A stretch of DNA of 64,000 bases from Mycoplasmoidaceae bacterium (GCA_024427125.1 JAKSVN010000002.1:1-64000), one strand, 5' to 3'; positions 12,055-23,772 are shown, counted from the stretch's first letter. Numbers and translations are program-made. The notes: a model not told the origin generated them from the sequence alone.

Positions 12055-12345
12055 TTATTTTGCTAAATCATCCAAATTAGAAATAACGGTCTTAGTTTGT
12101 TTTTTAGCTCTAACTTTTTTAACTTTAGGTTGGTAGTTCTTCTTTTCAAACTTGCTTGCAAGTTTTTCAGCTCTACCTTTAACATTTGTTTCAACTGATT
12201 TGCCAACAAATACAGGGTGACAGTTAGCACAAACGTCAATAGAAACTACGTCAGCTTTGCAAGTTGACATAATTTTGTATTCTGCACCACAAGTGGCACA
12301 TTTAAAGGTTGTTAGTTTTTGTACTGGATGTGATTTTTCTTTCAT
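12055..12345 (-). CDS. rpmE: 50S ribosomal protein L31
   Basis: 96 aa. Zinc-type L31 with two cysteine pairs: CATC (16-19) and CANC (about 37-40), the second followed by HPVFVGK. The basic C-terminal extension (PKVKKVRAKKQ) is longer than in E. coli. It precedes prfA-prmC, a common Firmicutes order. Confidence 0.95.
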   Translation of the reverse strand: MKEKSHPVQKLTTFKCATCGAEYKIMSTCKADVVSIDVCANCHPVFVGKSVETNVKGRAEKLASKFEKKNYQPKVKKVRAKKQTKTVISNLDDLAK

Positions 12346-12393
12346 AATAAACCTTATTTCTTAATGTATATATTATTTTATATTAAAAATGAA

Positions 12394-13278
12394 TTATTTT
12401 CAAAAAGAATTAGATTTTAGACCAAATTCTGGATCTAAATTATTGATCTCTTGGGCTAGATATTTATGTTGTTTTCTATTACCAATTTCATTGATAAAAT
12501 CAGAGTTTGATGTAATCAATGAATTCCTGAAAGTAACATAACACTCATTGTTAACACAGCTTGCTGCAATGTATAAGACATCTGACAAGTGTTCAACACC
12601 AACTAATGACATAATTTTTTCTATTGCTTTTAACTTTGTTGAGTCTTTGTTACCAATATGGACATAGTTAGATGTCTTGTTTGTTTTAATAGATAGTTTG
12701 CAAATTTCATCTTCCCAATATTTGTCAATGTTATAAAGCAAGATCTTTTGCTTTTGGTTATCTACTGAACCATTTAATAAGTAGTAACCAATGTCAACAA
12801 TATCACTACGTGATAGTGTTTTTTGTAGCATATCATATGATTGAATTACTTCATGTTGACTATAGCACATTCCTTTGATCATCTTGTAACTTACATCATT
12901 AGAGATATAAAGGAATTTACGATCAGGTGTGTAAATTGTAAGATTTACACTTGCCATAATGCCATGATGAGCAATAGTTTGAGCATCATCGGTATCTAAT
13001 GTTTTAATTTCAATAGCTTTGCCTGCAGCAATATCATAAATGATTGCTCCACCGCTAGCCACTAAATATCCTTTAGTAATTTCATGAGTGTAGACAAAGT
13101 CTAAAGCATCAATTAAACAACCACTTGTTTGAATGATAACTGTTTGACATTCACTTGCTTTTTTTATTAATGGATAAACAAGAGGAAGGTCTTTATATCT
13201 ACGGTCTTCCTTTTTATAACAGTTTCAGTCAAGATTGATATCAAAGACAACAATCTTTTTGTGTGTGGTTGTTTCCAT
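12394..13278 (-). CDS. Degenerate Cof-type HAD-superfamily protein
   Basis: 294 aa. The overall plan matches Cof/YbjI-type HAD phosphatases: an N-terminal strand VVFDI, a motif-II-like strand ending IIQTSG, and a cap-entry segment LVASGGAIIYD like the family's NGA-I-D. However, motif I, normally DxDGT, reads D-I-N-L-D-W, and the C-terminal GDxxND loop is replaced by AASCVNNE. Phosphatase chemistry therefore looks lost while the fold is kept. The final TGA at 12400 is Trp, so the real end is TAA at 12394. It starts 2 nt beyond the thrS stop, so it is cotranscribed with thrS. Confidence 0.7.
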
Positions 13279-13279
13279 A

Positions 13280-15004
13280 TTATTTATGGGCCGCAATTCT
13301 TTCTACAAGAATGTCACCAAACTTAGCCATTGGGACATTTGTTACATCTTTTTTACCGTATTCACGGTAAGAAATAGTTTGTGATTTGATTTCATCATCG
13401 CCAAAAACAATTTGGTAAGGAATCTTACGGATTTGTCCGTTTCTAATCTTCTTACCTAGTCTTTCATCAGAGTGATCAACTTCTACTCTAACACCATGAT
13501 TCATTAAACGTTGAGCAAATTCATCACAGAACTTTTCATGAACAGCAGCAACTGGAATAAGTTGTACTTGAACTGGTGCTAATCATAGTGGGAATACACC
13601 CTTGTTGCTTTCTAGTAAGATTGACATGAATCTTTCTAGTGTTCCAATGATTCCACCATGAACTAAAATAGGTCTTTGTTCTTTACCATCTTTATCAATG
13701 TATTTTAGATCAAATCTTGCTGGAAGCAAGAAGTCTAGTTGAATTGTAGACATTGTAATAATGTGACCTAGAGCAGTTTTCATTTGGAAATCGATCTTAG
13801 GTCCATAGAAAGCAGCTTCTCCTACTTTCTTTTCATATTTCATACCCATTCTGTCCATTACAGCAGCAAGTTCTTTTTCTGCTTTAGCTCACATCTTTGG
13901 ATTATTGAAATATTTAGCTTTATCCTTAGGGTCGTGAAGAGATAAATCAACACGATGAATCTTAATATCAAAAGCTTTTAATGTTTTCATGACAACATCA
14001 TAGTAATGTCTAATTTCTGATTCAATTTGATCAGGTCTAATCATTACGTGTGTATCAATTAATTGCATTTGTCTTACACGTTCAAGACCAATTAATCCAC
14101 CAGAAGCTTCATATCTATGGAGAATTGCTTTTTCAGCAACTCTAAATGGAAGTTCACGATAACTTCTTGGTCTGTATTTGTAAACTAGCATGTGGTGAGG
14201 ACATGTCATTGGTCTTAAAACCATAACTTGGTCATCAATCTTTAATGGATTGAACATGTTTTCACGATAGTGAAATCAGTGACCAGATGTTTTATACAAT
14301 TCGTCACTACCTAAAATTGGTGTAGAAACAAATTGGAAACCAGATTGAAGTAAGATTCTTCTAACTTCATCATCAATTTGGTACATAACAGCTGCACCAT
14401 TTGGTAATCAGATAGGTGCACCTTGTCCTGCAAGATCATTAAATGTAAATAATTCAAGATCTTGTCCTAATTTACGGTGGTCTCTTTCTTTTCTATCTTG
14501 TGCTTCAGCTTCATAAGCTTTTAATTCATCTTTAGAAGAATAAGCATAACCAGTAATTCTTTGCAATTGTTTGTTCTTTGCTGAACCTAATCAATAGTTT
14601 CCAGCAACATTTTCTAATTTAAAAGATTTGATTTCATTAAAAGCAACATTCTTGTCTTCTAATTTGTTAACAAAAGGGAATTCATCATTAATTTTGATCA
14701 TATTAATTGTTCTCATGTCATGATGAATAACATGATAATGAAGATATTTGTTTTTCTTCATGCATGGACAGTCTCTAACAACTTCTACTTGTTTACGTTT
14801 AATTTCAACAGTGTTGTTTTTATCATAGATAAACTGTGTAATTTCATTTTCTAATTTTTTAAAATCAGAAATAGAAATTGCATCTTTACATTCAAAGTCA
14901 ACATAGAAATGGTTTTCTAGTTCGCCAACATCAGCAATTTTTGCTTTATGTTTTTTATACAAGACATATGCAACTGCATATGCCATCTTTAAATTTAATT
15001 TCAT
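13280..15004 (-). CDS. thrS: Threonine--tRNA ligase
   Basis: 574 aa class II synthetase. Class II motifs visible: motif 2 region [19 protein letters not shown], zinc ligands in RPMTCPHHM (Cys) and DTHVM (His), and motif 3 [17 protein letters not shown]. The C-terminal anticodon-binding domain starts around [10 protein letters not shown]. It is shorter than E. coli ThrS (about 640). The N-terminal about 165 residues retain only a diverged TGS/editing-like region with HVIHHDMRT, so editing capacity is uncertain. Many TGA codons are Trp. Confidence 0.95.
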
Positions 15005-15024
15005 TTTAAACTCCTAATCTTGAA

Positions 15025-15351
15025 TTATTTTGCTTCTAGCAAAGCTTGTTCAGCTGGTGTTCAGTTTACCAACTTTTCAATTAGAATTGTCGTGTGAAAT
15101 AAATTGTCTTTCTTAGAATAGTAAGTTCTTAACTTACCTTCAATAATTACTCTGCAGTTTGGATTAGCTTCAATAATTTTAGCTAATTGAGCTGCTAGTG
15201 GTCTGTTAGCATATGCAGAAAAAGAATTAACAGATTTAAACTTGTTAAAAACTCTTTCTTGCTTAATGTTTAAGAAATATCCACCTTCTTCTTTGTTTTT
15301 TCCTCAAGAACTTCTTGTAACTGTTCCTTCAAGAATAACTTTATTTAACAT
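15025..15351 (-). CDS. Short SSB-like OB-fold protein
   Basis: 108 aa, interrupted by TGA (Trp) codons under the standard code. The layout resembles the OB-fold of single-stranded DNA-binding proteins: an N-terminal MLNKVILEGTV strand, a central NRPLAAQLAKI helix and a CRVIIEGKLRTYYSKKD hairpin, where SSB has G-x-L-x-x-R-x-Y. It lacks the acidic C-terminal tip of SSB. A second, canonical ssb lies at 29553. A role in DNA or RNA binding is inferred. RBS GGAGGG upstream. Confidence 0.6.
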
Positions 15352-15445
15352 AAATTCCCTCCATTAATATTTATATTTTTTATAAATAATAGCATTATTA
15401 TAAGTAATTAAATTAATACTCTTATAAAAATATTTATATTTTTAT

Positions 15446-15493
15446 TTGAGTTTGTGGCTTTTATGTATAATGAATATATATATTCATTAAACT
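15446..15493 (+). promoter_or_regulatory. tsaC promoter with 20-bp perfect palindrome
   Basis: TATAAT at 15466-15471 lies 22 nt before the ATG. A perfect 20-bp palindrome, arm AATGAATATA, spans 15469-15488 and so overlaps the -10 and the likely start site. It could be an operator or just AT-rich chance. Confidence 0.45.
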
Positions 15494-16045
15494 ATGGAAG
15501 TATATTCAAAGACTCAAATCAATGAGATGGCAGTAGCATTGAAGTCTGGTAAGGCGATTATTTTGCCAACGGATACAGTCTGAGGAATTATAAGTCTTAA
15601 TGAAGGGCAAATCTATACTATAAAGAATAGACCGCTTGAAAAGAAGGTATGCAAATTCATTGCGTCAGTAGATGAACTAGGACTACCTTCTTTTTTAGCT
15701 GATGCCATAAGACCTTATACTCCTGGAGCTATATCTTTTGTGTGAAAAGGAATCAGCTACCGTGTGCCTAAATGTCAATACCTTATTGATTTGTTACGTT
15801 TAACTGGACCGGTGTACCAGTCATCTGCCAACATCTCAGGACAAGAACCTGTTCAATCAGTACAAGAAGTATTTAGTGTGTTCAAAGCACACTATGATCA
15901 TATTGTCATTGTTGACAATGTTCCTTATGAGATGCCAAGTCAACAACCATCAACAATTATTGACTTAGACAATATGAAATTAGTACGTGAAGGTGAAGTA
16001 GATGGTCAAGCCATACTAAACCAAATTAATGGAGGATCAAAATAA
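15494..16045 (+). CDS. tsaC: Threonylcarbamoyl-AMP synthase (TsaC/Sua5 family)
   Basis: 183 aa. Makes threonylcarbamoyl-AMP from Thr, bicarbonate and ATP for t6A37 of ANN-decoding tRNAs. Family motifs: KSGKAIILPTDTVWGI at 18-33, a KNRPLEKK basic cluster (family KxRxxxxP-like site) and the YQSSANISGQ loop. The length is that of the short YrdC type without the Sua5 C-terminal domain. TGA codons at about 15581 and 15744 are Trp. Its last codons contain the GGAGG RBS of the next gene. Confidence 0.88.
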
Positions 16046-16047
16046 CT

Positions 16048-18237
16048 ATGAAATTTAAATCATTCTTGAAAGCCCACAAATCGCTAGTAAGAGACATTGT
16101 CACAAGTACATGTCTATTAGGTGGCAGCGCGGGTATTGTTTTTGGTGTATCAGCTAGTACATTTAAAATTCAATATATGAAGCTTAATAGTTCTACTAAA
16201 CGTTATGCTGCATATTTGTCTAGTTCATATGCTTCAGAACGTATTAACTCTGAATTCAATATGAATAGAGGGCAATGATCAGAAACTGTTCCCTTACCTA
16301 AACAACAAATGGAAGACCCTAACGATTGAATTAGTTGACACCCTGGTGCAAATGATTATCCTTATAAATTAGAAAGACAAAAAACTTTAGGAATTAAAAA
16401 TAATGAAGGTGAAATCATTCCTGAAGGTGGTATTATAACAGGAGCGCAAAGAGATGCTCGTAAAAAATTCACTTCATTGATTATTGATGGTGCAACCCAC
16501 GTAACAATGGACCGTTCATTTAATCAACAATTGTTTGAAGGCCTTGTTGACTTTAATAACAATAAAAAAATGTCTTCATACAAAATTGATGATGCTGATT
16601 CATCTAAACCATCACAAGATAACCCGATGGAATTTATTAACATTTATACATCTGTGATGAAAGACCACTATATTATTGGTCTAGCCGGTTTTAACCATGC
16701 AACACCAATGAATCAAATGATGGTGCATAATAACGATAGTCCATATGCTTCTTGTTCATCGTCTGATACAGATAAAATAGCAAAACGAACTTCTTTTATC
16801 TTGTTGGATGCCAATGTATCTGACAACCAAAACGTTGCTTCAGTACAATTTAGATCTGATCAACCTGGGTTCTTAACAGCTATGGCTGTTTGCGATTACT
16901 TCTATCACAATTTACAAATTTATCACAATAAACACCAAAACATCTCTGTTGGAGCTTTTGGTGGTGTTCAATTGCCAACAGTTTTGACTTACATGGGTGG
17001 TTTCCAACGTGGTATTGAATTATTTAACCATGAGGTATTACAAAACCGTATTTTAAAAAATGGTGCATCATGATGACTTGATGTTGCTCATCGTGAGGAT
17101 TTAGAGAAAGATAATGAAAAGCCTGGAAAAACATTCGAAACTTTAGTAAATTACAGTAAATATAAAAATGAATTAAAAGAGCTTTTTGAATCTGGTGAAC
17201 CAGTTATTCAAAAGTTGCTATATTATCAAGAAAACTTTGCTCAAAAGTTGTATGATGAATATTCAATTAAAATAATCAAATTAGGTGAAGCTGCAAATCA
17301 CTTCTCTGGTACATTTGCTGCTGGTGATGCAATTGGTATCACTAAACAATTCTTAAATAGAGGAGCAAGCGCACTAATTGTTGTAGCTGGTCCTCAATCG
17401 TTAGATGCTGCTCAAGAAATTCAAAACCAAAACTCTAAATGTATTGTTATTGGTGTTGACACAGCAATGGAAGATGGTGACTATCAAAGATATCACCATG
17501 GTTGTTCAGATTCAACAAGAGAAAAACCAAACTATAAGGACCCATTTGTTGATAAAACGGTTGCTGAAGATGGTTCAACTCCTTCAACAGCTAATGGTAT
17601 TATCAAATTCTCTGCTGTTAAGGATATTAAATCTGTAACAAGAAAAATGTCAAGACTAATTGCTCTTGGACAAAATTGAGATGAAAGCGGAACAGGCGAC
17701 TATGCTGAAAAGCCTGATCCAGACAGAGCAATTTGTGGTCCTGGTTTCCAAACAAGTGGAAACTTGAGAAATGGTTTAGTTTCTATCTCATGAGATGGCT
17801 TCTATTATCTTCTAGATGCTCTAGAACATCTGTTGTATGGTAGTGGACAACTTGTAACATTTGCTGAAGCATGGCCGATTGCCATTGAAAATTACAAAGC
17901 ATTAATTGGTGATGATCGTTGAGAAGCTCTTGGAGTTGAATATACTGGTCCAAAGGGTGATATGACTAATGGCATTTATGACTTTAAGAATATTGAAACA
18001 TTCAACCGTTACAATGAAGACGGTGAATTGTCAGCGTTCTACAACAACTATACAGATACAATTGGTATTATTGCCCAATTATTGTCTATTTCTAACATAA
18101 CTGTTAACAAAGACATGTCATTATGACCAGTAGATGAAACTGACCTAAGCAAAGGTTTTAGAGAAATGGACGAACAAGAAACTAAACCAATTGATGTTAT
18201 GAAATGGTTAGACTATAACATGTACTTTACAAGTTAG
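16048..18237 (+). CDS. BMP-family nucleoside/sugar substrate-binding protein
   Basis: 729 aa, about twice the usual 350-400. Residues about 145-500 contain BMP-like segments: LIIDGATHVTMDRSFNQQLFEG, an F-x-x-D-Q-P-G-F-L-T-A-M-A motif, VGAFGGVQLPTVLTYMGGFQRGIE, and GASALIVVAGPQSLDAAQE. The N-terminus is a hydrophobic anchor (about 14-40) without a good lipobox, so membrane anchoring rather than lipidation is likely. It is first of four genes with an ATPase and two permeases of the NupOPQ type, so it probably feeds nucleosides to them. Several TGA = Trp. Confidence 0.85.
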
Positions 18238-18252
18238 AAAGGAGGAAGCAAG

Positions 18253-19911
18253 ATGAAATTTTTAGATTTATTTAAAAGACGTAAACATCCAGTTGTAAAT
18301 AAAAAATCTCAAAATGCTGCTCCTACTAAGAAAAGTAAGTTTGCTATTGAGATGCGTAATGTTACCAAAACCTTCTTAGGTGGTAAGATTATTGCCAACT
18401 CTAATGTTAACATTAATGTTAAATGAAATGAAATCCATGCCCTATGTGGTGAAAACGGTGCTGGTAAGTCTACATTAATGTCAATCTTATTTGGTTTATA
18501 CAAACAAGATTCAGGTGAAATCTATGTTGCTGGTAAAAAAGTAGATTTCAAAAATGCTATGCAAGCTAATGCTGCTGGTTTAGGAATGGTGCACCAACAC
18601 TTTAAGCTAGTATTAGCTTTCAATTTATTACAAAACATTATTCTTGGTGCTGAAACAACAAGACGTGGTTTGCTATATGAAAAACCAGCTATTGAAAAAA
18701 TCAATAAGATCTGTAATGAATATGGATTTAAGATTGATTTAATGCAAAAAACTGCTGAAGCATCAGTAGGTACACAACAAAAGGTAGAAATTATTAAACT
18801 ACTTTATCGTGGTGCAGAAGTATTAATCTTTGACGAACCTACTGCCGTTTTATCAGATGATGAAATTGCTGGTTTCTTAAATATGTTAAGAACATTAAAG
18901 AAACAAGGAAAGACAATCATCTTAATTTCTCACAAATTAAATGAAGTATTAGATGTTGCTGATACTATTACAGTATTAAGAAAAGGTATTACTGTAGGAA
19001 CATACCCACGTTCAGAAGTAGATACAGCTAAACTAGTTGAATTAATTGTTGGACATAAGATGATTGAAAACCCTAATGTCCTTAACTTTGAAAACAGATT
19101 GTCTCCAATCTTAAAGATTGAACACATTAAGATGCACAAACAAAGTGATAAGAATTTAACCGCAATTAATGACTTATCACTAACTGTTAACTCAGGAGAA
19201 ATTGTTGGTATTGCTGGAATTGAAGGTAATGGTCAATCAGAACTTGCTTTAGCTTTAGCAGGATTGCAACATCCTGATAAAGGTAAAATTACCTTCTATG
19301 TTTCAGGGCTAGATACTGATATCACCCATGAAACACCTCATATTATTTCTAACTTAGGTTTAAGTCATGTTCCAGAAGATAGACATAAATATGGTTGTAT
19401 CTTAGATGAAACAGTGGCTTTCAACCTTATTAGTAACCAAATTAACAACAAGTTGTATAACCGTTTTGGTTTCTTAAAAATGAAAGAAATCAACATGAAT
19501 GCTAACAACTTATGTACTAAGTTTAATGTTTTAGGTGCTAATAAAGGTAAATCTAAGTTTAGATCACTATCTGGTGGTAACCAACAAAAAGTTGTTGTGG
19601 CAAGAGAATTATCTAAACCACACTCAATCATTGTTATGGTGCAACCAACTCGTGGTCTAGATATTGGTGCTATTAACACCATCCATGAATATATTCTTGA
19701 AGAATCTAAAAAGGGTAAGGCTGTTATCCTTATTAGTTATGAACTTGATGAAATCTTGAAGATTGCTTCAAGAGTTGTAGTTATGGACCATGGAGATATT
19801 GTCTATGATGGTCTTAAGACTAAGACAGATAGACAACTTATTGGTAAGTTCTTAATGAGAACTGGAAAACCACAAGTTTCTTCAACAAGAAAGGAGGTGG
19901 CACATGAATAG
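18253..19911 (+). CDS. ABC transporter ATP-binding protein, nucleoside/sugar type (two NBDs)
   Basis: 552 aa with tandem nucleotide-binding domains. NBD1: Walker A GENGAGKST (67-75), Walker B LIFDEPTAVLS, signature-like SVGTQQK. NBD2: degenerate Walker A GIEGNGQSEL (no K-S/T), signature LSGGNQQK, VQPTRGLD. This asymmetric pattern is typical of NupO/RbsA-type ATPases, where NBD2 Walker A is altered. A basic N-terminal tail of about 30 residues precedes NBD1. RBS GGAGG. Its end overlaps the next start by 8 nt. Confidence 0.95.
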
Positions 19912-22477
19912 TAACAAATCTGTCTTTCAGATGACGATGCATAACAAATGACAAAAGTTCTTGCATTCAGATGTTAGACAATCAACAACTAAGAAGATCT
20001 TAGCTACGTTCATTTCTATTCTAGCTGCTTTCTTCATTGCTTTAATTATTGCATGCTCTGTTTGTGGAACATGAGGTAATTTTGGGGATGTACTTAAAAT
20101 CATCTTCACATCTGGTTTTAGCAACTCTATTTTCTTAAATACATTGCTAAGCAATATGATGATTCTAATTGTCGGTGGCATGTCCTTTATCTTTGCTTAT
20201 AAGGCCGGACTGTTCAATATTGGTATCTCTGGCCAAATGGTAGCCGGAGCAACAGGAGCAACATTAATTTGCCACCTTGCTGGTATTGGCCCAGGAATTA
20301 ACCAATTTGTTATTATCTTGGTAAGTATGGGCCTTGGCGCCTTCTTTGCAGCACTAGTTGGTGCTTTAAAGGCCTTCTTAAAGATTAATGAGGTTGTTTC
20401 ATCAATCATGTTCAACTGAATTATCTACTTTATGTCAATCTTGACATTGTCAACAGTATTAAGTGATAGAATCGATGGAGCTGGTTTCATTATTGCTCCA
20501 CCAAATGATATTCTGTTGAAATATCATGGTGAAAGTTGATTACCATTAGTAATCTTAGCTGCTATTTCTATTATCTTTGTTGCTGTGGTTCTAAACCTAA
20601 CAGTGTTTGGAAGAAAACAAAAAGTTACAGGTTTAAGTAATACTGGAGCTTTAGCCGCTGGTTATAATGTTAAGGCAAACATGATTACTTCAATGGCTAT
20701 TTCAGGTGCTATTGCTGGATTATTAGGTGTTATGCTATATTGTGGTTTTAACCCTAATATGCCTGCGACAGCTGCTGCTAAAGCTATTCCGCAAGAAGGA
20801 TTTAACGGTATTTCAGTAGGACTAATTTCAATGTGCAACCCTGTTGCATCAATCCCTGTTTCATTGTTCTTCTCAATGGTTAAGACAGCAACAAGTGACC
20901 TTCAAATGATTGGAATTGACAACCATATAGCTGACGTTGTCTTTGGTATAGTTGTTTATGGTGCTGCTGCTATTACATTGTTCCTAAACATCAAACCATA
21001 CTGGTTAACACTTGATATCTTTAGAGGAAAGAACTATAGCAAGATTAAACATGAACGTAACATGTCTAATATTGAACTATTATCTATCTCTAGTGACCAA
21101 TGTGCTGTTTTAAGAAAATACTTCATTTTCTATGAAAAACAACAAACAGTTAAATCAACATTTAAACTTAGCTTCCCTATTAAAGTGAAGATGAAATTTG
21201 CAAATATTTGATACTGATTTGTTAAAAAGCATGCAGACTATCGTGTATGACGTAATCTAGAATATGATTTGGTAACAGGTGATAAGTTCTATAAACAAAT
21301 CATGGTTCATGTTGTTAAAGACAAGAAATCTAAATTATTAGTTGCAGACCCTGAAAACAAATTGAGGGGCGGATGATTCATTAAACCAACTGATGAAGTA
21401 TTATCTGATCGTCAAATTAAGTCTAAGATAAGAGAAGCAGTTGGTTGCAACATTAGTTCATCATTATGACAATACTTACATGAATTTAATGAAAAACAAA
21501 AAGCTCATCCATTCAATGACCACAAGATTAGATTAACAGCTAAACTTGCTTACTTGCAAAACCTAAGAACAGGTTTACTATATAGAAATACTATTTCTAA
21601 ACAAAACAAGTTAACATACTTCACTCTAGTTCAAACTAAACAACAAGCTGAAGCTATTGGCTTAGCTGAAATTAGATCAAAAAAACAATATGACTTTGCT
21701 CATACTGCTTATTTAAAAGCTTACCAAAAAACATATGATATTGTTAAAGCACACTATGACACAATGGTTAAGACTTTTACAAGAGATAAAACTCTTAACA
21801 TTATGGGTATTAGATTTAACCCTACTACATTACACCAACTATATATGACAAACCTTAAGTCAGAAATCAAGGCAATTAGCCACTTGATTAACTGTCCATT
21901 GTCAAAAGCACAACTTGCTTCTGTCGGTTCATTAGTATCTAAAACTAGATATCTAGATTCAAGAATTGTTTCAGGAACTAATGAAGCAAATAGCTTTAGA
22001 GCAGCTGCTCAACCATACTTTGATAAAGCAAAACGTCTAAATGAAAAAGTTGCTAGATTACACGCTCAATTGAAGAGCAATACTAGAGTAATCAATAGAG
22101 TAATTGATTGCAATGTTAAAGATATTGAAACAAAAGAATTGAAAGAATTGCTTGCACGTTCAGATGCTCTAAGCTCAAGCATTGAAGAAACAAAGATTCA
22201 AGCATCTGATGCTAAAGCAATGGCTGAAGAATATGTTATTAGATCTAAAGATGTAATGGATTCAGTAACAACAGACCAAATTGCTCGTGATCAAGCTTCT
22301 AAAAAAATTGAATCCATTGTTGATCGAGCTAGATTGACTGAAAAGGCCACTCAAGCCGATAAATGAACTGCTCAACGTCTTGCTAATGAAAAAGCAGAAA
22401 AAGAATTAAGAAAGATTGCTATTAGACAAACACGTAAAGCAGCATGGAAAAATAGATTTAAGAAAGGAGGCGAATAG
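19904..22477 (+). CDS. ABC transporter permease with large C-terminal coiled-coil extension
   Basis: 857 aa, single open frame with TGA as Trp. Residues about 1-380 are a BPD_transp_2-type permease (NupP class): YKAGLFNIGISGQMVAG, the cytoplasmic loop GLSNTGALAAGYNVKANMITSMAISGA, and GISVGLI. The remaining about 480 residues have no membrane segments. They are highly charged, and from about 550 helical with heptad-like Ala/Lys/Glu repeats, ending in FKKGGE. The usual permease is about 350 aa. The extension must face the cytosol next to the ATPase; its role is unknown. The start overlaps the ATPase stop; GGAGGTGG is the RBS. Confidence 0.88.
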
Positions 22478-22479
22478 CT

Positions 22480-22791
22480 ATGGCAAAGAAAGAAACAAAG
22501 GAACAACGTAAAGCACGTTTACAAAAACAATTGCTTAAAGCAAGAGAAACAAAAGAAAAGAACAAAGAAAAACGTAAACGTGCTGCAGAAAAACAAGCAA
22601 TTAAAGATGCTAAGCTTGCTAAGAAAAAACAAAAAGAAGCACAAAAATTAGCAATCTTAACTGCTAAAGCTTTAAAGGCTCAACGTAAAGCAAAAGCAAT
22701 TTCTCGTGAAAAAGATAGACTTTATCGTGAGAAGTTAGCAGCTAAGCGTGCAAAGCTTAATGCTAAACAAAGAACAAAGAAAGGCAAATAA
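22480..22791 (+). CDS. Small highly basic helical protein in ABC operon
   Basis: 103 aa, about two fifths Lys+Arg, with Ala, Gln and Glu; predicted as one long charged helix with no hydrophobic segment. It lies between the two permease genes, 2 nt after the long permease, with an AGGAGG RBS and 2 nt before the next ATG, so it is clearly translated as part of the operon. Composition resembles the end of the permease extension, so it may be a split-off continuation of that domain. Function unknown. Confidence 0.75.
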   Translation: MAKKETKEQRKARLQKQLLKARETKEKNKEKRKRAAEKQAIKDAKLAKKKQKEAQKLAILTAKALKAQRKAKAISREKDRLYREKLAAKRAKLNAKQRTKKGK

Positions 22792-22793
22792 TC

Positions 22794-23726
22794 ATGGGTG
22801 ATTTAGGTTCATTATTAGACTTAACCTTATTGTTCACAGCAATCTTGCTTGCTGGAGCAATTTCTGGTTATTTGTCAGAAAGAGCAGGAGTTGTTAACCT
22901 TGGTATTGACGGAATGATGTGTGTAGGTGCTCTATTCTTTGGTATCTATTCATCAACCGGTTTCTGAGGTGGTGTTCCTCCTTTCGCAACAATCATTGTT
23001 GCCTTACTATTAACTATGATTAGTACGATGATCATGGGAGCAATGCATGCTTTTGTTTGTATTAAACTGAAAGCAGATCATACAATTGCTGGTACAGCAA
23101 TTAACTTAATGGGTTTAGCATTATCAACATTCTTAAACCCAACATTAGCTAAATTCCTATATCCTGGTCAAGCTAACTCAAGGCTTATGTGTCAATATAG
23201 TTCTTGTTTACCAATTGGACCATCATTATTTGGAAGTAGTTTAATTATCTTCTTTGTTGTTTTGTTAATTGCTATTGCTATCTTCTTTATTGTTAACAAA
23301 ACAAAAGTAGGATTAAGATTTAAAGCTGTAGGTGAAAACCCTAATGCTGTTGATGCACAAGGTATTTCGGTTATTAAATACCAATGAATAGCTGTGCTAT
23401 TATCTTCTGCTATGGCAGGATTAGCTGGTGGCCTATTCCTATTTAAGATTACTGCCTTCAGCGGTGATGTTCAATCTATGGGTTATCTATCATTAGCTAT
23501 TCTAATTACTGGTGGATGAAGAATTCCTAAGATTACAGTATTTGCTGTTGTCTTTGCGTTATTTAATGCTGCTGCAGGTACAACAACATTTACACAATTA
23601 GGTATTCCACAACTTGTTGTGTTCTCTATTCCTTATATCATTACATTAATTGTCTTGTTATTCTCAGGAAGAAAGAGTTTGGCACCAGCCCATACGGGTA
23701 TACCGTTTGAAAAGGGAGCACGGTAA
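22794..23726 (+). CDS. ABC transporter permease, nucleoside type (NupQ-like)
   Basis: 310 aa, normal family length. BPD_transp_2 hallmarks: LAGAISGYLSERAGVVNLGIDGMM at the N-terminus, KTKVGLRFKAVGENPNAVDAQGISV in the loop, and MAGLAGGLF. It pairs with the long permease to form the membrane channel. TGA codons at about 22966, 23386 and 23518 are Trp. Last gene of the operon, followed by a strong terminator. Confidence 0.93.
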
Positions 23727-23730
23727 ATTT

Positions 23731-23753
23731 AGAGGGTACAACCCTCTTTTTTT
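23731..23753 (+). terminator. Terminator of the ABC operon
   Basis: GAGGGT / ACCCTC hairpin with a short loop followed by eight T. Confidence 0.8.
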
Positions 23754-23760
23754 ATTTATA

Positions 23761-23772
23761 TATAATAAAAGT
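23761..23772 (+). promoter_or_regulatory. -10 box of a leaderless promoter
   Basis: TATAAT at 23761-23766, then 6 nt and the lipoprotein ATG. No Shine-Dalgarno. It lies directly behind the ABC operon terminator. Confidence 0.6.

Noticed and set aside
23650..23772. Longer lipoprotein ORF starting at 23650
   Set aside because: The extra 41 codons overlap the permease gene and the operon terminator and would bury the signal peptide.
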